Shown: positions 8,121-15,707 of the stretch, one piece after another
Position numbering within the stretch: the stretch's first letter is position 1
Layout of the letters: every line of letters begins with the position of its first letter
DNA from: Vreelandella boliviensis LC1
GTDB taxonomy: Bacteria; Pseudomonadota; Gammaproteobacteria; Pseudomonadales; Halomonadaceae
Reading direction: 5' to 3'
Length of the DNA stretch: 64,000 nucleotides
NCBI RefSeq assembly: GCF_000236035.1
Contig: NZ_JH393260.1
Location: 167,053-231,052 of the forward strand
Position numbers and translations under genes: made by a program
Notes under the pieces: model-generated
Database searches by the model: none
The model's input: only the letters and a program-made list of their open reading frames with translations
Told to the model about the DNA's origin: nothing

Positions 8121-8858
8121 TTATAAGCCGAGGTGGTAGAGGCGGTTATTGGCAAAGCCGCGGGCGTTTTCCGGCCGCGAGCGGTAGCAGGGGTCGTCTT
8201 CTGTGGGCGGCTCGGCGGTGCCGAGGGCGATATCCACACCGCGGCGGGGGTAGTCAGCGCTGGGGTCGAGGGGGTGCGGGCAGGTATGTAGCAGTACTAG
8301 CGTGTCCATCTCAAAGCGCAGCGTGACGCTTTGGCCGGGCTGGCAGTGGTCGCTCACATAGCGCAGCTTGCCCTCGTCGTCGCTCTCGACGCGGGAGAAG
8401 AGGTTGAGATTGGCGGCCATATCCCGACGGCCCAGGCCGTACTTGGCTAGCTCCACCAAAAAGGCGTCGAAACCGGTGCGTGTCCAGTCGTTGTGAGCTT
8501 GCTGATAACTCACCGGCTGCCAGCCTTTTTTGAGCAGGTGGTGAGGCATCAAGTTGCCGCCAACGCTGTCGTGCCAGCCCAGATCATCGTGGGTGATGGA
8601 GGAAAAAATACGCCCCATATCGGAGTAAAGGCAGTGGCCCTGGGTGAGCTTAAAGGTGTGCTGGCACTTTAAGGTGTCGGGCAGGTTTAAGCGTTCCAGC
8701 AGGTTTTCCGGGTTGTAGAATAAAAGCCCTACGTTGCTGTCGGCCTCCTGTGCGGTCAGGGTCAGGGTGGTGCCGCGGCGCAGGCGTAGCGACCAGTGGT
8801 GCCCGCCGGGTAAATGAGTGGTGTAAGCGGGCTGGCTATTGATAACAGCGTCTGTCAT
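8121..8858 (-). CDS. Urea-amidolyase-associated protein 1 (DUF1989), carboxyguanidine deiminase family subunit
   Basis: A 245-residue DUF1989 protein, paralogous to its downstream neighbour: compare GWHDSVGG here with GRHDTLGG there, and LLHTCPHP with LVSNCPQ. By order and length it is UAAP1, the partner subunit in the heteromeric carboxyguanidine deiminase. Its start overlaps the ABC ATPase stop by 4 bp (ATGA), so the importer and first catabolic enzyme are translationally coupled. Older annotation calls this protein urea-associated. The ykkC riboswitch upstream supports the guanidine role. Confidence 0.9.
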   Translation of the reverse strand: MTDAVINSQPAYTTHLPGGHHWSLRLRRGTTLTLTAQEADSNVGLLFYNPENLLERLNLPDTLKCQHTFKLTQGHCLYSDMGRIFSSITHDDLGWHDSVGGNLMPHHLLKKGWQPVSYQQAHNDWTRTGFDAFLVELAKYGLGRRDMAANLNLFSRVESDDEGKLRYVSDHCQPGQSVTLRFEMDTLVLLHTCPHPLDPSADYPRRGVDIALGTAEPPTEDDPCYRSRPENARGFANNRLYHLGL

Positions 8859-9649
8859 AGCAGCGTCTCCTGGGTGTGGGTTTTCAGGCCGCCTTGTTGA
8901 AGCGCCTCTTCTAAATCTGTTGAGGGGCGGTCTCTGGAAATGGGCAGGTCGTAGGTGATCGTTGCGCCAAACGCTTCCGGTGCCTGTGGGTCGTGGCGGG
9001 TTTTATCGAACACCCATAGCCGTGTGCCCAGCTCAAAGGCTTCTTTAAGGTCGTGGGTGATCATAAAGATGGTCAGCTGCTGCTCTTGCCACAGGCGGTT
9101 GATCAGCACGTGCATATCCTGGCGAATGCCTGGGTCGAGGGCGCCGAAAGGCTCATCGAGCAACAAAATACGCGGCCGCATCATCAATGCCTGGGCAATG
9201 GCCAATCGCTGCTGCATACCGCCAGAGAGCTCGTGGGGGTATTTGTTAAGCGCGTGATCTAGGCCGACTTCGTCGATGCGAGCACAGGCTTTTTCCACAG
9301 CGCGGCGCTTGGCAGCGCCGAAGCTCTTGCCCAGCAACTTGGAACTGTGCAGTTCATCGGCCATCATCACGTTGCCGAGCACGGTTAAGTGGGGAAACAC
9401 GGAGTACTTCTGAAACACCACGCCGCGATCCGGCCCGGGTTCATTGGGAATGGGCTGATTATCCAGGGTTAAGCTGCCCTTAGAGACGGCTTCAGTGCCC
9501 AGCAGCATCTTGAGAAAGGTGGTTTTACCGCAGCCAGAGGCCCCCACTAAGGTGACAAACTCGCCGGGCTCAACGCTAAAATTAAGATTTTCGAGCACCA
9601 CGTGATTGCCGTAATGCTTCTCTAGCCGTTTGGCCGCCAGCAGGCTCAT
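8855..9649 (-). CDS. ABC transporter ATP-binding protein (guanidine importer)
   Basis: The 264-residue nucleotide-binding subunit of an importer of the nitrate/sulfonate/taurine type. Walker A is GASGCGKTT (36-44), the signature LSGGMQQR is at 141-148, and Walker B ILLLDEP is at 161-167 with the D-loop GALD following. It would energise uptake through the adjacent permease on the inner face of the membrane. Its start overlaps the permease stop by 4 bp. Guanidine as transported substrate is inferred from the riboswitch and the catabolic genes downstream. Confidence 0.92.
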   Translation of the reverse strand: MSLLAAKRLEKHYGNHVVLENLNFSVEPGEFVTLVGASGCGKTTFLKMLLGTEAVSKGSLTLDNQPIPNEPGPDRGVVFQKYSVFPHLTVLGNVMMADELHSSKLLGKSFGAAKRRAVEKACARIDEVGLDHALNKYPHELSGGMQQRLAIAQALMMRPRILLLDEPFGALDPGIRQDMHVLINRLWQEQQLTIFMITHDLKEAFELGTRLWVFDKTRHDPQAPEAFGATITYDLPISRDRPSTDLEEALQQGGLKTHTQETLL

Positions 9650-10473
9650 GACTTATCTCCTTCGCCAGCGTGATACCAGGGGAATGCCAGCCGCGACACC
9701 CAGGCCAACAGTTGGTCAAGCAAAAACGCCAGCAGGGTAATCCAGGCTACATAGGGCAAAATGACGTCCATAGAGAGGTAGCGGCGCACCAGAAAAATGC
9801 GATATCCAAGCCCTTCCTGGGCTGCAATGGCTTCGGCGGCAATCAAAAATAGCCAGGCGGTGCCCAACGCCAAACGGGTGGCGTTCAGTAATCGAGGCGT
9901 AAGCTGGGGTAGCAAAACTCTTAACATCACCTGCCAAGAGCTGGCGCCTAGGGTTTGCGCCTTGATCAACTGCTCGTCGGGGAGTCGCAGGGCGTGGCCT
10001 TGAAGGTCGCGGATCAGAAACGGGGTTACCCCAATCACAATCAGTGCAATCTTGGCGGCTTCGCCGGTGCCAAAGGCGATAAACAGAATCGGCAGTATCG
10101 CCATGGGGGGAATCAGTGAGGCGACGGTGACCAGCGGCGAGAACTTGGCGCGAATGATGGGGATGCCGCCGTTGACAATGCCCACGACTAAGCCAATCAG
10201 GGCACTAATACCCACGCCGATGACGATGCGCTCTAGGCTTGCGAAGGTGTCTGTCCAGAGCACAACCTCCCCCGTGCGCACATTTTCGGCAGTGGCCAAA
10301 TGATAAAAGGTGCTGGCCATATTAGAGGGTGTCGGCAACAGGCGGTCGTTAGGGTTCTCTGCCAATCTTGCGTTGGAGAGGCTCATATAAAGCATCGCTA
10401 GCAGCAAAAAAGGCAGTAGACCTAACAGCCAGCGGCCGCCTCTGGAGGGCGTTAAATTAATTAATCGCTTCAT
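9646..10473 (-). CDS. ABC transporter permease (guanidine importer)
   Basis: An integral membrane permease (BPD_transp_1 type) of about 275 residues with roughly six hydrophobic helices and a coupling-loop region around QTLGASSWQVMLRVLLPQ. The first helix is LLPFLLLAMLY. I prefer the ATG at 10473. An in-frame GTG at 10518 would extend the protein by 15 residues, but it lies within a strong hairpin and has no properly spaced ribosome binding site. It pairs with the ATPase encoded immediately downstream and the binding protein upstream. Confidence 0.88.
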   Translation of the reverse strand: MKRLINLTPSRGGRWLLGLLPFLLLAMLYMSLSNARLAENPNDRLLPTPSNMASTFYHLATAENVRTGEVVLWTDTFASLERIVIGVGISALIGLVVGIVNGGIPIIRAKFSPLVTVASLIPPMAILPILFIAFGTGEAAKIALIVIGVTPFLIRDLQGHALRLPDEQLIKAQTLGASSWQVMLRVLLPQLTPRLLNATRLALGTAWLFLIAAEAIAAQEGLGYRIFLVRRYLSMDVILPYVAWITLLAFLLDQLLAWVSRLAFPWYHAGEGDKS

Positions 10474-10500
10474 GGCTGTGTCCACAGAAGATGAGAACGG

Positions 10501-10522
10501 GGGAGTGACCAGGGCCACTCCC
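10501..10522 (-). other. Intercistronic hairpin between binding-protein and permease genes
   Basis: A 9-bp stem, GGGAGTGGC/GTCACTCCC with one G-U pair and a CCTG loop on the minus strand, lies 10 nt after the binding-protein stop. No T-run follows, so it is not a normal intrinsic terminator. Such hairpins after binding-protein genes often protect the upstream mRNA from 3' decay and so raise binding protein over permease. That role is inferred. Confidence 0.7.
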
Positions 10523-10532
10523 GTGACACGAA

Positions 10533-11609
10533 TTACTGAGCGTCGAGGTAAGCTTGAGTAAAGCTTGGGTCAAAGCGCAGTTGAACGTTGTTCTCATCGC
10601 CGAACACGCCGCTGGGCGTTTCAATGCCGACGACGCCCGCATTGGGGGCCATATCGCCGAGTAAACCATGGGTAAAGCTGAATTCGGCGACCCGCTCCAT
10701 GGTGGCGAGAAGATCAGCGCTCTCCATTAGTTCAATGGCTTCCGCCGGGTCGGTGTAGAGGTAGGTAGCATCTAGCTGATTCCGATAGCCTTCCACATCA
10801 GTACCAGCAGCATCGGCCATAATGGTAAGCGCCTGTTCATCATCCGCTTCAACCAGGTTCATGACTTCATACCAAGCGCCGACCAGGGCGTGTCCAAGTG
10901 CGGGGTTGTCGGCGAGGGTTTGCGTATTGACCACCATCATATCGAGGATTTCGCCGGGAATTTCTGCCGAGGTATACACCACATTGGCATCGGGCATCTC
11001 CTCGATGGCGCTTAGCTGGGGGTTCCAGGCGGCAACAGCTTCCGTGGTGCTGCTGGAAAATAGGCCGACGATATCCGCATCAGAGGTATTAACCGTTTCG
11101 ATGTCGCGTTCGGTTAGGCCGACGCTCTCAAGGGCACGAGCGAGAAAGTAGTGGGAGACGCTAAACTGAACGAGATTGACCTCGCGGCCTTCAATGTCGG
11201 CAAGGTCATCGCTGCCTTTAAGCACGATGCCATCATTGCCGTTAGAGTAGTCGTTGATAATCAGTGCGGTGGAGTCGACGCCGCTGGCGGCGGGAATGGT
11301 CAGTGCGTCCATATTGGTCATGGCGCAGCCATCAACGTTGCCCGAGGTAAACTGGTTAATTGATTCGACGTAGTCGTTGACCTGCACTACATCGATACTG
11401 ATGCCGTACTCGTCAGCCCATTTGTCGACCACGCCTTCTACATCGGCGTAGGCCCAGGGCATCCAGCCCGCATAAATCGACCAGCAGACGCTGAATTCAT
11501 CGCGTTCTTGTGCCTGGACAGGGGTGATGGCAAGCGTTGATGCGAGTAGTGCAGCAGATAAGGGCGCAAGGGAAAAGCTTTTCAGGGAGTTACGATTGGC
11601 AAGGGTCAT
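10533..11609 (-). CDS. ABC transporter substrate-binding protein (guanidine importer)
   Basis: A periplasmic binding protein of 358 residues, SsuA/NMT1-like. The N terminus is a Sec signal peptide (residues 1-33) with a hydrophobic core rich in Ala/Leu and likely cleavage after PVQA. The mature protein is acidic, as expected for a halophile's exported protein. The start at 11609 has GGAGG about 7 nt upstream; an upstream in-frame ATG at 11645 would lie in the riboswitch terminator. It is the first gene of the guanidine operon. Guanidine as ligand is inferred from the leader riboswitch and neighbouring enzymes. Confidence 0.92.
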   Translation of the reverse strand: MTLANRNSLKSFSLAPLSAALLASTLAITPVQAQERDEFSVCWSIYAGWMPWAYADVEGVVDKWADEYGISIDVVQVNDYVESINQFTSGNVDGCAMTNMDALTIPAASGVDSTALIINDYSNGNDGIVLKGSDDLADIEGREVNLVQFSVSHYFLARALESVGLTERDIETVNTSDADIVGLFSSSTTEAVAAWNPQLSAIEEMPDANVVYTSAEIPGEILDMMVVNTQTLADNPALGHALVGAWYEVMNLVEADDEQALTIMADAAGTDVEGYRNQLDATYLYTDPAEAIELMESADLLATMERVAEFSFTHGLLGDMAPNAGVVGIETPSGVFGDENNVQLRFDPSFTQAYLDAQ

Positions 11610-11629
11610 GGCAGCCTCCAGCGGCGAAG

Positions 11630-11673
11630 AAAAACTCGGGGGCATCGGCGCATCACTGCACCTTATCCTCCCG
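11630..11673 (-). terminator. Riboswitch-controlled intrinsic terminator
   Basis: The 3' strand of the guanidine-I aptamer, CGGGAGG (11673-11667), can pair with CCCCCG (11642-11637). An inner stem GGTGC/GCGCC (11662-11658 with 11651-11647) lies inside, and TTTTT follows at 11634-11630. Because CGGGAGG is part of the conserved aptamer, ligand binding should prevent this terminator. That fits the usual ON switch: guanidine present, operon transcribed. Confidence 0.7.
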
Positions 11674-11776
11674 GGCTTTTGTCCCGCCGTGTAACCTAAC
11701 GCCTTAGCGTTAGGTCGATTGCTCTCGGACCAGCCACACCATCGGGGGTTGTGTATTGATGGTGTCGGAACCCTAG
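11667..11776 (-). ncRNA. Guanidine-I riboswitch (ykkC class)
   Basis: The minus strand carries the conserved blocks of the guanidine-I aptamer in order: CTAGGGTTCCG (11776-11766), a hairpin closed by ACACCAT/ATGGTGT, then GGTCCGAGAGC, a variable stem CCTAACGC/GCGTTAGG, and finally ACACGGCGGGACAAAAGCCC followed by GGGAGG. The match to the class is nearly complete. The class binds free guanidinium and controls guanidine carboxylase operons, ABC importers and exporters. It lies about 60 nt before the binding-protein start, with a terminator in between. Confidence 0.96.
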
Positions 11777-11785
11777 CGATCTATT

Positions 11786-11998
11786 GGAAACTAAATTGTG
11801 TGGCAGCGTTAGCTACCGATACCCCGTTTGTTACGCTTAGATACACAGCAAAATGGGGGCCGATCCAATCTAAATCTTTTCCTTTCAGATAATTACACTG
11901 CAGATTCCGTTAGAGCGGTAGGGATGTTGGCTCGCTGTATGCGTCTTAAAGGTGCGAAAACGAGGCGGCTGCACTGAATTTGTGCTGCTTGGTAAGCG
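11786..11998. other. Non-coding stretch upstream of the guanidine operon
   Basis: This stretch separates the epmB stop from the riboswitch, and I see no gene in it. A possible minus-strand promoter has TTGGAT (11868-11863) and TATCTA (11843-11838) spaced 19 bp, which would start the leader about 50 nt before the aptamer. The spacing is long, so this is weak. I found no convincing terminator for epmB. Confidence 0.35.
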
Positions 11999-13033
11999 CT
12001 AAAGTGGCGTTTTACTGCCCTTTCCAGGAATTTCCCGCACTAGGCGCGGCATTAGGAACCCCGGCAAAAGGTCGCGCAGCGCAGTCACCAGTTCGCGGGC
12101 TTCTTCATCCGAGACATCAAAATGCGCAGCGCCTTGCACGGGGTCCAGCACGTGCAGGTAGTAGGGCAAAATGCCTGCTTCAAATAGCCGTTCCGACAGT
12201 GTGGCTAAGCTTGTCACGTCGTCGTTAACATCGCGCAGTAGTACGCTCTGGTTGAGTATCGTCGCACCGGCTTGTTTGAGGCGCGCACAGGCGTCCATCA
12301 CCGTTTGGTCAATCTCGTTGGTATGGTTAATATGCAGCACCACCACTTTTTGCAGGCGTGTAGCGGAGAGCCAGCCAAGAAGGGCGTCATCGACCCGGTC
12401 GGGAATTACCACCGGCAGGCGGGTATGAATCCGCAGCCGTTTGAGATGCGGGATGCTTTCTAGCTGTTCCACCAGCCATGCTAACTGGCGATCGCTGGCA
12501 GCCAGCGGATCACCGCCGGAGAGAATCGCCTCGTGAATAGTGGTGTCGCTGCGTAAGTAGTCGAGAGCTTCCTGCCACTGCGCTCTGGAGGGTGAGTTGT
12601 CACTATAGGGAAAATGGCGACGAAAGCAGTAGCGGCAGTTAATCGCACAGTTAGGGCTGGCGATCAGCAGCACCCGGCCAGCATACTTATGAATCAGCCC
12701 TTTAGCGGGCTGGTGGTCGGCTTCTTCGAGTGGATCAACGACGTATCCATGTGGCATGAGTGCTTCTTCGCCCAACGGCAGCACCTGGCGCAGCAGTGGG
12801 TCGTCTATGTCGGCGTAGGCTATTCTGTTGAGATACGCCTCTGGCACACATACGTCAAACAGTTCGTGACCTGCTTGGGCGCCTGCCAACCAATCGCTGC
12901 TTAGTCCCAGCCGTTTGCAAAGTGATTGCGGGTCGCGAATGGCGTGGGAAAGCTGTTGCTGCCAAGTGGATTGCACCATTGAACAGCGATGGCTTTGCTT
13001 TTCAGACGCGGCAATAATGATGTTCTCCTGCAA
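11999..13033 (-). CDS. epmB: EF-P (R)-beta-lysylation protein, lysine 2,3-aminomutase family
   Basis: A radical SAM enzyme that converts L-alpha-lysine to (R)-beta-lysine for modification of elongation factor P. The CxxxCxxC cluster motif is visible in CAINCRYCFRRHFPY, followed by the aminomutase segment LSGGDPL. The genes for its target EF-P and for EpmA are adjacent. I chose a TTG start at 13033: AGGAGG lies 6 nt upstream and the resulting 344 residues fit the usual length (about 342). The ATG at 12979 has no clear ribosome binding site and gives 326 residues. Assignment as a catabolic lysine aminomutase is less likely because of the context. Confidence 0.9.
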   Translation of the reverse strand: MQENIIIAASEKQSHRCSMVQSTWQQQLSHAIRDPQSLCKRLGLSSDWLAGAQAGHELFDVCVPEAYLNRIAYADIDDPLLRQVLPLGEEALMPHGYVVDPLEEADHQPAKGLIHKYAGRVLLIASPNCAINCRYCFRRHFPYSDNSPSRAQWQEALDYLRSDTTIHEAILSGGDPLAASDRQLAWLVEQLESIPHLKRLRIHTRLPVVIPDRVDDALLGWLSATRLQKVVVLHINHTNEIDQTVMDACARLKQAGATILNQSVLLRDVNDDVTSLATLSERLFEAGILPYYLHVLDPVQGAAHFDVSDEEARELVTALRDLLPGFLMPRLVREIPGKGSKTPL

Positions 13034-13197
13034 AAAAGCCCTCCTTCGGGTTATCATGCGCGCACTTATTTAACGACGCCATTTGCAACGCTTCTGGCAT
13101 ATAGCTGCTGGTATATACACATGCTGACGGCGGCAAAGTATGGCTTCGTGCACCGCCTGTTGAAACAAATAACTGAAATGGATGATTGAGAGACATT

Positions 13198-13764
13198 ATG
13201 GCGAACTATTCTACCAACGAATTCAAGGCCGGTCTGAAAGTAATGCTCGACGGCGATCCTTGTTCGATCGTTGAGAACGAGCTGGTCAAGCCCGGTAAGG
13301 GGCAGGCGTTTAACCGCGTTAAACTGCGCAACCTGATGACTGGCCGCGTAGGTGAAAAGACTTTCAAATCCGGTGACTCGCTAGAAGGCGCTGATGTCAT
13401 GGATTTGGAGATGGAGTATCTCTACACCGATGGTGATATGTGGCACTTTATGAAGACCGATGGCTCGTTTGAGCAGTATGCGGTAGAGAAAAAAGCGCTA
13501 GGCGATTCCGTTAAGTGGCTGAAAGAGCAGGTGCCCTACATTATTACGCTTTGGAATGATAAGGCGATTTCCGTGACGCCGCCTAACTTCATCGAGCTGG
13601 AAGTCGTCGAAACGGATCCCGGTTTGAAAGGCGATACCGCTCAAGGCGGCTCTAAGCCTGCGACGCTTTCCTCTGGGGCTGTTGTTCGCGTGCCGCTGTT
13701 TATCAATCAGGGTGAAGTGCTGAAAATTGATACCCGCAGTGGTGACTACGTCTCCCGCGCTTGA
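13198..13764 (+). CDS. efp: Elongation factor P
   Basis: A 188-residue translation factor that relieves ribosome stalling at polyproline stretches. The three beta-barrel domains are complete. The tip loop KPGKGQ carries Lys34, the residue that EpmA/EpmB/EpmC modify with beta-lysine, so this EF-P is of the lysylated type. The ATG at 13198 matches the conserved start (MANYSTNEF). epmB diverges upstream and epmA follows after a terminator. Confidence 0.98.
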   Translation: MANYSTNEFKAGLKVMLDGDPCSIVENELVKPGKGQAFNRVKLRNLMTGRVGEKTFKSGDSLEGADVMDLEMEYLYTDGDMWHFMKTDGSFEQYAVEKKALGDSVKWLKEQVPYIITLWNDKAISVTPPNFIELEVVETDPGLKGDTAQGGSKPATLSSGAVVRVPLFINQGEVLKIDTRSGDYVSRA

Positions 13765-13790
13765 TCGCTTTTTAGGGCGCTTGTATGTCT

Positions 13791-13824
13791 TAATGGCCAC
13801 GCTATGTGCGTGGCCATTATTGTT
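13791..13824 (+). terminator. Intrinsic terminator after efp
   Basis: A perfect 12-bp stem, TAATGGCCACGC/GCGTGGCCATTA (13791-13802 with 13808-13819), is followed by a T-rich tail. It lies between efp and epmA, so epmA is probably expressed by read-through or from its own promoter. Confidence 0.88.
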
Positions 13825-13850
13825 TAAGGCTGTTTTTCCAAGGAGTTATT

Positions 13851-14831
13851 ATGGCCATTGATTGGCAACCTTCCGCATCTCTTGAAACGCTGCGCGAAAG
13901 GGCACGGTTAATGGTCAAAGTGCGCGATTTTTTTGCCCAGCGTGACGTATTGGAAGTGGAAACGCCAGTGCTGGGGCAGGGGGGCAGCACGGATGTACAC
14001 TTGGTGTCGCTGCACACCTTGGCGCGAACAGACAAAGGCCAGCGCCGCCTATGGCTGCAAACCTCCCCCGAATTCCATATGAAGCGCTTGCTCGCAGCGG
14101 GCAGTGGGCCGATCTTTCAGCTCGCCCGTAGTTTTCGTGACGGTGAAATTGGTGGCCGCCATAATATTGAGTTCACTATGCTGGAGTGGTATCGGCCGCA
14201 GTTTACGCTGGATCAGCTGATTGATGAGACCGCGACGCTAATCATGTCACTGCTGCCCAGTTTTCCCGGCCCACTTGTGCATTATCGCTACCGGGAGCTG
14301 TTTCATACCTATTTAGAGATTGATCCGTTTACCACGCCTCTGGAAAAGCTGCGTTCGTTAGCCGCTAAACGGGCACAAATGTCTGCCCAGTCCTTAGCCG
14401 CTGAAGGCCGTGATACCTGCCTTGACCTGTTGATGAGCGTGGTGATAGAGCCGCAGCTAGGCCAGCGTGAGCTAAGCGTGGTGTTAGATTATCCTGCAAG
14501 CCAAGCGGCACTGGCGCGACGCCATCAAGATGTAGACGGTGAGTGGGTGTCTTCCCGCTTTGAGGTTTATCTAAATGGTATTGAGTTGGCCAACGGCTAC
14601 GATGAGCTGATTGATGCGGCTGAGCAGCGGACCCGTTTTGCTGACGATAACGCTGAACGCCGCCGCTTGGGCTTGCCGGAAGTAGATGTAGATGAGCGAC
14701 TACTGGCTGCACTCGAGCACGGAATGCCTGAAGGTGCCGGTGTAGCGCTGGGGATAGATCGTTTGATCCAGTTGGCATTAGGCAAAGCACGCCTGGAAGA
14801 CGTGCTCGCATTCTCAACGCCTAATTGCTAG
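13851..14831 (+). CDS. epmA: EF-P lysine aminoacylase (LysRS paralogue)
   Basis: A 326-residue class II aminoacyl-tRNA-synthetase-like catalytic domain that attaches beta-lysine to Lys34 of EF-P. Motif 2 is seen in FRDGEIGGRHNIEFTMLEW and motif 3 in GVALGIDRLIQLAL. The N-terminal anticodon-binding domain of true lysyl-tRNA synthetase is missing, which separates EpmA from LysS. The ATG at 13851 is preceded by AAGGAG. It completes a locus of efp, epmA and epmB. Confidence 0.95.
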   Translation: MAIDWQPSASLETLRERARLMVKVRDFFAQRDVLEVETPVLGQGGSTDVHLVSLHTLARTDKGQRRLWLQTSPEFHMKRLLAAGSGPIFQLARSFRDGEIGGRHNIEFTMLEWYRPQFTLDQLIDETATLIMSLLPSFPGPLVHYRYRELFHTYLEIDPFTTPLEKLRSLAAKRAQMSAQSLAAEGRDTCLDLLMSVVIEPQLGQRELSVVLDYPASQAALARRHQDVDGEWVSSRFEVYLNGIELANGYDELIDAAEQRTRFADDNAERRRLGLPEVDVDERLLAALEHGMPEGAGVALGIDRLIQLALGKARLEDVLAFSTPNC

Positions 14832-14882
14832 AAAGCCGCTATTAACTAGAGAGTAGCTATTAACTAGAAAGTAGCTAACGAC
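14829..14882. repeat. Tandem 18-bp repeat spanning two convergent stop codons
   Basis: Three 18-bp units start at 14829, 14847 and 14865, each TAGAAAG.. then AGCTATTAAC or a close variant. The first unit begins with the epmA stop codon, and the psd stop on the other strand falls at the junction of units two and three. CTAG and TAGCTA palindromes give stop codons on both strands in the later units. Confidence 0.85.
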
Positions 14883-15697
14883 TCTCCCATGCTGACCATC
14901 TTCGCAGGGGGATGCTCTTCAAATCTAACGGGTTTGGCAAAGCACATCACCACGGTAGAGCCGAGCTTGAAGCGACCCATCTCTGCGCCTTTTTCTAACG
15001 TAATGGGTTGGCCAAACTGCATGCGTTGCGGCTGGCCCGCCAGTGGCGTTACCTGCCCTGACCAGACAGTCTCGATAGCAGCAACAATCATCGCGCCGAC
15101 CAAAGTCATCGCCATTGGGCCGTGTTCAGTATCAAAGATACATACTAAACGCTCGTTGCGGGCGAACAGGCCCGGCACGTAGTTAGCGGTGGCTTGGTTG
15201 ACCGAGAAGAGCCGCCCGGGCACGTAGATCATCTCGCGCAGAGTGCCGGTTTCCGGCATATGCACCCGGTGGTAGTCCCGCGGCGAGAGGTACACGGTGG
15301 CAAAACTGCCGCCGAGAAACTCTTCTGCCAAAGCCGTATCGCCGCCCAGCAGGGTTTGGGCGGAGTAGGTGTGGCCTTTTGCCTGCACCAACTGTCCGGC
15401 CTGTAGGCGTCCGTATTGGGAAAGCGTGCCATCGGCGGGGCTTAGGATGCCATCGCCCAGTGGGCGCGCATCGGCTTTTAGTGCGCGGGTGAAAAAGTCG
15501 TTAAAGGTGGCGTAAGCGGTAGGGTCAGGTTCCAACGCTTGGCTCATATCCACATCAAAGCGTTTGATAAATGCCTTGATCAGGGTGTTTTTCACCCAGG
15601 GGTTATCACACTGGGCGAACTTGCCTGTCAGGCGCGAGAGCGCGTGGTGAGGCAGCGGGTATTGGAGTAGCGAAAAGGCTTTTTGGGAAAGAGTCAC
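14864..15697 (-). CDS. psd: Phosphatidylserine decarboxylase proenzyme
   Basis: Makes phosphatidylethanolamine from phosphatidylserine at the inner membrane. The LGST self-cleavage site near the C terminus (Ser about 247 becomes the pyruvoyl group) and the FNDFFTR and DYHRVHMP segments are conserved. I chose the GTG at 15697 because it aligns with the usual N terminus. This gives 277 residues and a 10-nt gap to the upstream sulfurtransferase gene. The ribosome binding site is weak, so the exact start is not certain. In many gammaproteobacteria psd lies directly after rsgA; here a sulfurtransferase gene sits between them. Confidence 0.94.
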   Translation of the reverse strand: MTLSQKAFSLLQYPLPHHALSRLTGKFAQCDNPWVKNTLIKAFIKRFDVDMSQALEPDPTAYATFNDFFTRALKADARPLGDGILSPADGTLSQYGRLQAGQLVQAKGHTYSAQTLLGGDTALAEEFLGGSFATVYLSPRDYHRVHMPETGTLREMIYVPGRLFSVNQATANYVPGLFARNERLVCIFDTEHGPMAMTLVGAMIVAAIETVWSGQVTPLAGQPQRMQFGQPITLEKGAEMGRFKLGSTVVMCFAKPVRFEEHPPAKMVSMGESLATF

Positions 15698-15707
15698 AGT
15701 AATATTT

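Noticed and set aside
11845-11870. Sigma-54 promoter before the guanidine leader
   Set aside because: A TGG and a TTGC are present but the GG-GC spacing is about 15 rather than 10 bases.
14365-14817. 150-residue reading frame antisense to epmA
   Set aside because: It overlaps the conserved catalytic motifs of EpmA on the other strand and has no features of its own.
13851-14831. Annotation as lysyl-tRNA synthetase
   Set aside because: No N-terminal anticodon-binding domain; length and efp neighbourhood fit EpmA.
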